Assembly: GCA_963665495.1 (NCBI GenBank)
Contig: OY762289.1
Location: 5,642,001 to 5,706,000 of the forward strand
Source: G963665495 sp963665495
GTDB lineage: Bacteria > Desulfobacterota > Desulfovibrionia > Desulfovibrionales > Desulfovibrionaceae
DNA length: 64,000 nt
Reading direction: 5' to 3'
The notes beneath the pieces were generated by a model that ran no database searches, was not told where the DNA came from, and saw only the letters and a list, made by a program, of their open reading frames with translations. Every line of letters begins with the position of its first letter. Within the stretch, counting starts at the first letter, position 1. Both the position numbers and the translations under genes were made by a program. Positions 60,679 through 64,000 of this stretch are shown here, piece after piece.

Positions 60679-62187
60679 TTATTGTACTTGGGTAGCGGCC
60701 ACACGTTCGTCCTGGCTCATGGCCGCAAGCCTGATTACTTCATTTACATCCAGTCCGAGCCCCTGGGCGACACGGGTGCCGTATTCCTCATGGGCTTTGT
60801 AGAACAACGCGCATTGGCGCAACTGGATGGCCTTATGCGCATTGCCGAGGTGACCGACAATATTATTGATCAGATGTGTTCTGTCTTCATCAGTCATGAC
60901 ATTGCCGTACAGAGCGCCCGGCTGCTCGAAGTCGATGTCGCCGAGCGTATAGGCATGGCGTCCGGCCTGGCCTTCGAGGTCAAAGGGCGGTTCGTCTTTG
61001 CCTTCTACGGGGGCCGGGCCGTGGAAACTGTTGGGCCAGTAGTTCGGGCCGCCGCCGCCGTTGGAATCCGTACGCATGAATCCGTCCCGCTGGTAGCTTT
61101 GTTCGGGGGAGTTCTTGGGCTGATTCACGGGGATCAGGTGATAGTTGGCGCCCAGGCGGTGAATGTGCGTATCGTGGTAGGAAAACAAGCGCCCCTGCAG
61201 CATTTTATCCGGCGAAGGCGCGATTCCGGGAACCAGAGTGGCAGGACTGAAGGCGGCCTGTTCGACTTCCGCAAAGTAGTTTTCGGGATTGCGGTTCAAT
61301 ACGAGTTTGCCCACGGTGATGGGGGGAACATCGGCATGGGGCCAAACTTTGGTGATATCGAAAATGTCGTAGCGGAACTCTTCGGCCTGCTTCGGAGTCA
61401 TGATCTGCATTTCCAGAGTCCAGGAGGGGTAGTCGCCGCGTTCGATGGAGTCGTAAAGATCACGGGTAGCCTGATCGGGGTCGGTGCCGCGCATGGCGTC
61501 AGCTTCCGGGCCTGAGAAGTTTTTGATGCCCTGGTCGGTTTTGAAGTGGTACTGCACCCAGAAGTATTCGCCCTTGTCGTTATACCATTTGTAAGTATGG
61601 CTGCTGTAGCCGTTCATATTGCGATAGGTCGCCGGGGTGCCTCGGTCGGAAAACAGGACCGTGACCTGGTGCATGGATTCGGGGGTCAGCGAGAGAAAAT
61701 CCCAGAACATGTTGGCGTCTTTGCAGTTGGTAGCGGGGTTGCGCTTTTGCGTGTGTATGAAATCAGGGAATTTCAGAGGATCGCGAATAAAGAATACGGG
61801 GGTATTGTTGCCCACCAGGTCGTAATTGCCTTCTTCGGTGTAGAATTTAACGGCAAATCCACGGGGATCGCGTTCGGAGTCGGCGGAACCTTTTTCGCCG
61901 CCCACGGTGGAAAAGCGGGCAAATACGTCAGTTTTTTTGCCGACTTCGGACAGAAAAGCGGCTTTGGTGTACTTGCTCACGTCGGCAGTCACTTCAAAGT
62001 ATCCGTACGCTCCCGCGCCTTTGGCGTGCACCACGCGTTCGGGGATACGTTCGCGGTCGAAATGCGCCAGTTTTTCCAGTAAATGGACATCCTGCATCAA
62101 TACCGGACCAGAAGCTCCGGCGGTTACACTGTTGAGGTCGTTAGAGACGGGAGCTCCAAATGCTTTTGTTAAGCTTTTTTTTGACAT
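60679..62187 (-). CDS. katA: Catalase (small-subunit, haem b type)
   Basis: A 502-residue clade 3 type catalase. The distal residues are His54 (RVVHAKGAGAYG) and Asn127 (DLVGNNTPVFF); the proximal haem ligand is Tyr337 (RLFSYHDTHIHR). It decomposes hydrogen peroxide in the cytoplasm. A PerR-box-like site lies about 190 bp upstream, and perR is the next gene upstream, so peroxide derepression is likely. Catalase is not universal in sulfate reducers, and its presence suggests adaptation to oxygen exposure. Confidence 0.97.
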   Translation of the reverse strand: MSKKSLTKAFGAPVSNDLNSVTAGASGPVLMQDVHLLEKLAHFDRERIPERVVHAKGAGAYGYFEVTADVSKYTKAAFLSEVGKKTDVFARFSTVGGEKGSADSERDPRGFAVKFYTEEGNYDLVGNNTPVFFIRDPLKFPDFIHTQKRNPATNCKDANMFWDFLSLTPESMHQVTVLFSDRGTPATYRNMNGYSSHTYKWYNDKGEYFWVQYHFKTDQGIKNFSGPEADAMRGTDPDQATRDLYDSIERGDYPSWTLEMQIMTPKQAEEFRYDIFDITKVWPHADVPPITVGKLVLNRNPENYFAEVEQAAFSPATLVPGIAPSPDKMLQGRLFSYHDTHIHRLGANYHLIPVNQPKNSPEQSYQRDGFMRTDSNGGGGPNYWPNSFHGPAPVEGKDEPPFDLEGQAGRHAYTLGDIDFEQPGALYGNVMTDEDRTHLINNIVGHLGNAHKAIQLRQCALFYKAHEEYGTRVAQGLGLDVNEVIRLAAMSQDERVAATQVQ

Positions 62188-62372
62188 TTTTGCTCTCCAG
62201 CTGTTGGGTGTTGCAGCCCTTTCGCGGCCTCATGTTGGCTTCAGGTTCGGGGAACTGCCCAGTTCCTAAAGCTGTCACTTCTACTCTTATACAATCGTTT
62301 TCATCAAATGGGAACAAGTTGAAAATTGAGAGTTGATTTCTGTTTTTTTAGTTTTTAGTAATTCTTATTTTC

Positions 62373-62387
62373 TAATAATCATTATCC
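62373..62387. promoter_or_regulatory. PerR/Fur-box-like site upstream of katA
   Basis: TAATAAT-C-ATTATCC is a 7-1-7 inverted repeat with two mismatches, 186 bp upstream of katA. It shares the core AATCATTATCC with the site before perR (62919-62933). Confidence 0.65.
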
Positions 62388-62433
62388 TCGAAAGGTCAAA
62401 AAAAAGCGCCACCAATCAAGGGGCGCAAAAAAT

Positions 62434-62889
62434 TTATTTACTCTGGCAGTTGCTGCAGATTCCGTAAAAATCCAAACGATAGGATTCAATGCGAAATCCG
62501 GTTTTGTCGGCCATTCGCTTGGCAAGAACATCAAAATCCACAGACTCGAAAGCTTCTTCCACATCCAGGTCAAAGACGTTTCCACAGCGCGTACAAATGA
62601 TGTGCGGATGGGGGGCAGCGTCTCGAGCGTCGAAACGACTTCCCATATCTCCGAAACTCAATTCGATAATTTCGCCTTGCTCCTTGAGCATAGTAATGGT
62701 TTTATATACTGTTGCAAGGCTGGTAGTGGGGAAATCCTTGAGAATCATCTTGTGGATTTGTTCCGCGGTCGGGTGCGACGCGCTGTTGGCCAGGGCCGCA
62801 ACTATCGCCAGACGCTGGGGCGTCAAACGGTGCCCGTTGTCTTTGAGACGTTTGATCAGGGCGTCCAATCTCTCTGGTGTCTGTGTCAT
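62434..62889 (-). CDS. perR: PerR-type peroxide-responsive repressor (Fur family)
   Basis: A 151-residue Fur-family protein. The winged helix includes HRLTPQRLAIV and TTSLATVYKTITMLKE. The regulatory metal-site segment is RFDARDAAPHPHIICTRCG, with the His-x-His pair at 94/96. Structural zinc would bind the two CxxC pairs, Cys99/Cys102 and Cys145/Cys148. The pattern fits PerR better than Fur. I favour the ATG at 62889, because family proteins start near TPERLDAL and the upstream ATG at 62928 lies inside the presumed operator; neither has a strong ribosome site. It probably represses itself, katA and perhaps the rest of the cluster. Confidence 0.87.
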   Translation of the reverse strand: MTQTPERLDALIKRLKDNGHRLTPQRLAIVAALANSASHPTAEQIHKMILKDFPTTSLATVYKTITMLKEQGEIIELSFGDMGSRFDARDAAPHPHIICTRCGNVFDLDVEEAFESVDFDVLAKRMADKTGFRIESYRLDFYGICSNCQSK

Positions 62890-63221
62890 GGCGGTATTTG
62901 GGGCTAAAAGTTCGTTGTTAAGAATCATTATCCGTTGAGAGTGATTATAGAGAACTAACTCGATGTGTCAAGAAAAAGATGCAAAAAAATGCAATTTTTT
63001 TCACCTTAAAATTAAGTAAGTTATGATATAAGTTGCATCGGGGCTATTAATTGGGCCGGACAGGTGGTCAAAAAAAATCAATTTGGCTGCCATTCGGCGT
63101 CTGCGCGTCAACAGCTTGCAACATCTTTCCGGCACATGTAGGAGAGAATTGAGCTATGCTGCCGGATGCGTATCCGGTGAGGGTTATCCTCAAAAACTAC
63201 ACAGTTTCGCAGGAGGCACCA
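62890..63221. other. Divergent intergenic region perR / gpmA
   Basis: A 332-bp gap. It holds the PerR-type box (62919-62933) and an AT-rich stretch at 62960-63040 that may contain both promoters. An in-frame ATG at 63156 upstream of gpmA is possible but lacks the strong AGGAGG found before 63222. Nothing else is seen. Confidence 0.5.
62919..62933. promoter_or_regulatory. PerR/Fur-box-like site upstream of perR
   Basis: TAAGAAT-C-ATTATCC is the second copy of the 7-1-7 motif found upstream of katA, lying about 30-45 bp before the favoured perR start. It suggests autoregulation. Confidence 0.6.
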
Positions 63222-63971
63222 ATGTATAAAATGGTAATGGTCAGGCATGGCCAGAGCGAATGGAATCTTTCCAACAGGTTTACCGGCTGGACCGACGTGG
63301 GCCTGACTCCCCAGGGAGAGCAGGAGGCTCTGGAGGGCGGCAAACTTTTGCTGGAAAACGGCTACGTATTCGACGTCTGCTATACGTCTTACCTTCGCCG
63401 CGCCATCACCACACTGCATCTTATCCAGGGCGTCATGGACAATCTCTGGCTTCCCGTCATCAAGAGCTGGCGTTTGAATGAGCGCCATTACGGCTCTTTG
63501 CAGGGCTTGAATAAAAAGGAAATGGCGGACAAATTCGGCGAGGAACAGGTGTTCGTCTGGCGCCGCAGCTACGATACGCCCCCGCCGGCTCTGGAAGATA
63601 CGGACGAGCGCTTTCCGGGCAAGGATCCGCGCTACGCAGCCCTGACCGAGAGCGAACTGCCCCATACGGAGTCGCTCAAGCTCACCGTGGACCGTGTAAT
63701 GCCCTATTGGGAAAACGAGCTTGGGCCTGCCATCAAATCCGGCAAGCGGCTGCTCATTGCCGCCCACGGCAACAGCATGCGGGCTCTGGTAAAGTATCTG
63801 GACAATATTTCCGATGAAGAAATTACCAAGCTGAACATTCCCACAGGCGTTCCGCTGGTTTACGAACTGGATGCGGACCTGAAACCCATCAAGAGCTACT
63901 ACCTGGGGGATCAGGATGCCATTGCAGCCAAGGCCAAAGCCGTGGCCGAGCAGGCCTCCAAGGGCGCCTAA
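63222..63971 (+). CDS. gpmA: 2,3-bisphosphoglycerate-dependent phosphoglycerate mutase
   Basis: A 249-residue cofactor-dependent mutase. The phospho-acceptor His9 lies in VRHGQSEWN, followed by FTGWTDVGLTPQG, SYLRRAITTL, RRSYDTPPP and the second catalytic histidine in LLIAAHGNSMRALVKYL. It interconverts 3- and 2-phosphoglycerate in glycolysis and gluconeogenesis. The start at 63222 is fixed by AGGAGG and by the family start (MYKMVMVRHG). It ends 29 bp before the window edge. Confidence 0.97.
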   Translation: MYKMVMVRHGQSEWNLSNRFTGWTDVGLTPQGEQEALEGGKLLLENGYVFDVCYTSYLRRAITTLHLIQGVMDNLWLPVIKSWRLNERHYGSLQGLNKKEMADKFGEEQVFVWRRSYDTPPPALEDTDERFPGKDPRYAALTESELPHTESLKLTVDRVMPYWENELGPAIKSGKRLLIAAHGNSMRALVKYLDNISDEEITKLNIPTGVPLVYELDADLKPIKSYYLGDQDAIAAKAKAVAEQASKGA

Positions 63972-64000
63972 CTGAAAAATATCCGAGGCCGCGCTATCTT

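Overview
The window reads as chromosomal DNA of a sulfate-reducing deltaproteobacterium of the Desulfovibrionaceae (Desulfovibrio in the broad sense). No single gene proves this. The inference rests on a bacterioferritin close to the Desulfovibrio desulfuricans protein, a DcrA-like chemoreceptor with a periplasmic haem c motif beside a tetraheme cytochrome, a siroheme-decarboxylase-type AsnC protein next to hemL (the Ahb haem route), a futalosine-pathway gene (mqnB), a PurS-PurL fusion and an STT3/PglB oligosaccharyltransferase. Genes are moderately GC-rich; several intergenic gaps are very AT-rich. No rRNA, tRNA or CRISPR array was seen.

Layout. 1-9.5 kb: a TetR-controlled MFS gene (cut by the window edge), a tungstate/molybdate ABC transporter (wtpABC-like), and a TetR-adaptor-RND efflux operon. 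9.5-12.5 kb: a chemoreceptor. 12.7-21.7 kb: a TRAP transporter and LacI regulator facing a nickel-pincer racemase operon (larA, a beta-hydroxyacid dehydrogenase, an N-terminal-only larC, larB). Two near-identical operator-like repeats and a foldable 5' leader lie between them. Together they look like an uptake and stereo-inversion module for a hydroxy acid. 21.8-25.9 kb: two paralogous secreted proteins sharing a six-repeat domain, followed by a gap with decayed transposase fragments. 26.6-28.4 kb: haem biosynthesis. 28.5-34.4 kb: an SGNH-fold protein and a 1370-residue, highly acidic repeat protein.

34.6-42.2 kb: DUF2065, a nucleotide-sugar dehydrogenase, a 59-codon gene overlapping mqnB, a polyprenyl diphosphate synthase, purL with a foldable leader, and a GNAT acetyltransferase. 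42.2-44.8 kb: a nested insertion, an ISL3-family element inside an IS3-family element, with target duplications readable for both. 44.9-49.1 kb: a coiled-coil gene with a premature stop, the tetraheme cytochrome and haem chemoreceptor pair, and an Rrf2 regulator. 49.2-56.7 kb: pgeF, 5-formyl-THF cyclo-ligase, a metallophosphoesterase, then a three-gene glycan locus (GT4, WecA-like fusion, STT3) that suggests N-linked protein glycosylation.

57.0-62.9 kb: an oxidative-stress cluster on the minus strand (perR, katA, MBL-rhodanese, peroxiredoxin, a secreted isochorismatase-fold protein lacking its catalytic residues, bacterioferritin). Matching PerR/Fur-type boxes lie before perR and katA, and U-tract-less GC hairpins fill its intercistronic gaps. 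The window ends with gpmA.

The best leads are the lar/TRAP module with its truncated LarC and leader RNA, the acidic repeat protein, the N-glycosylation locus with an unusual fusion, the haem-sensor pair and the nested IS.
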